Shown: in pieces, positions 5,469 to 5,725 of the stretch
Position numbering within the stretch: the first letter of the stretch is position 1
How the letters are laid out: every line of letters begins with the position of its first letter
NCBI GenBank assembly: GCA_903940375.1
Contig: CAJAKT010000181.1
Location: 1-5,725, forward strand
Length of the DNA stretch: 5,725 bases
DNA from: an uncultured bacterium
GTDB taxonomy: Bacteria; Actinomycetota; Actinomycetes; S36-B12
Reading direction: 5' to 3'
Translations under genes and position numbers: made by a program
The notes under the pieces: model-generated
Database searches by the model: none
What the model was told of the DNA's origin: nothing
The model's input: the letters and a program-made list of their open reading frames with translations, nothing else

Positions 5469-5725
5469 ATGCCCGCCCCCTCGATCGACGCAATCCAGGC
5501 CGCCCTCGCCACCGTCAACGACCCGGAGATCAACCGCCCGGTGACCGAACTCGGCATGGTGAAATCCGTCGATGCCGCGGACGACGGTTCCGTCGGCATC
5601 GCCATCTACCTGACCGTGTCGGGCTGCCCGATGCGAGGTGCGATCACGGACCGCGTGACCGAGGCCGTCTCCGCTGTGCCCGGTGTCACGAGCGTCACCG
5701 TCGAGCTCGACGTCATGAGCGACGA
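5469..5725 (+). CDS. mrp: Mrp/ApbC/NBP35-family Fe-S carrier ATPase, N-terminal MIP18 (DUF59) domain only; 3' end beyond window
   Basis: Eighty-five complete codons are open from ATG 5469 to the window edge. They form one MIP18/DUF59 domain: NDPEINRPVTELGMVKSV (17-34), then beta strand GIAIYLTVSGCPMR (43-56) with the conserved Cys53 of the SGCP motif, and a GV-rich final strand (GVTSVTVELDVMSDE). Known: in bacterial Mrp (ApbC) this domain precedes a P-loop ATPase that binds and transfers Fe-S clusters in the cytosol, usually about 350-390 residues in total; the Walker A region would begin just outside the window. A lone DUF59 protein such as SufT/PaaD-like is possible but the DPEI.RPVTELGMV form is typical of actinobacterial Mrp. 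It starts 9 bp after the DUF1003 stop; an in-frame TAG at 5457 excludes a longer N-terminus. Confidence 0.8.
   Translation, partial: MPAPSIDAIQAALATVNDPEINRPVTELGMVKSVDAADDGSVGIAIYLTVSGCPMRGAITDRVTEAVSAVPGVTSVTVELDVMSD

Noticed and set aside
1..5725. A defence system, mobile element or other accessory island
   Set aside because: No integrase, transposase, phage, toxin-antitoxin or nuclease motif was seen in the recognisable genes, and composition appears uniform throughout.

Overview
The window is GC-rich, gene-dense DNA with strong C/G third-position bias, frequent GTG starts and spacers of a few bases. This fits a high-GC actinobacterium. The order MgtE-N/CBS protein, DUF1003 membrane protein, Mrp ATPase on the right-hand side is an arrangement I recall from actinobacteria such as Mycobacterium, which supports the assignment. 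No tRNA, rRNA, CRISPR array, insertion sequence or phage gene was seen, and coding density is close to complete.

Left side (1-3577, minus strand), read from right to left: an EamA/DMT-family ten-helix transporter (3577-2642), an FGGY-family sugar/polyol kinase resembling glycerol kinase (2606-1176), and a GlpA/GlpD-like FAD-dependent oxidoreductase (1167 to beyond position 1). A kinase next to an FAD dehydrogenase suggests uptake or salvage of a polyol: phosphorylation, then oxidation of the phosphoester. The kinase has Gly where glycerol kinases have the glycerol-contacting Arg of the NQRET motif, so glycerol is not a safe substrate assignment. A perfect 11-bp inverted repeat with an 11-bp spacer lies between the transporter and the kinase. 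It overlaps the transporter stop codon and a TAnnnT -10-like hexamer 7 nt from the kinase GTG, and looks like an operator over an internal leaderless promoter.

Divergent junction (3578-3615): only 38 bp separate the two gene clusters. The minus-strand transporter has a strong Shine-Dalgarno sequence. The plus-strand gene has none, but has TAGCCT exactly 6 nt before its GTG, the geometry of an actinobacterial leaderless promoter.

Right side (3616-5725, plus strand): a soluble protein with PRC-barrel-like domains, an MgtE N-terminal helical domain and two CBS domains but no channel; a DUF1003 protein with two membrane helices and a charged helical tail, overlapping it by 4 bp; then the start of mrp (MIP18/DUF59 domain), 9 bp further on and cut by the window edge. 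The first two look like a separated cytosolic sensor and a membrane partner, probably co-translated. Mrp probably does Fe-S cluster work and may have its own leaderless promoter (TAGCAT, 6 nt before ATG).

The window is mainly ordinary core-genome-like sequence. Its most notable points are the operator-like repeat, the altered kinase active site, and the channel-less MgtE sensor paired with DUF1003.
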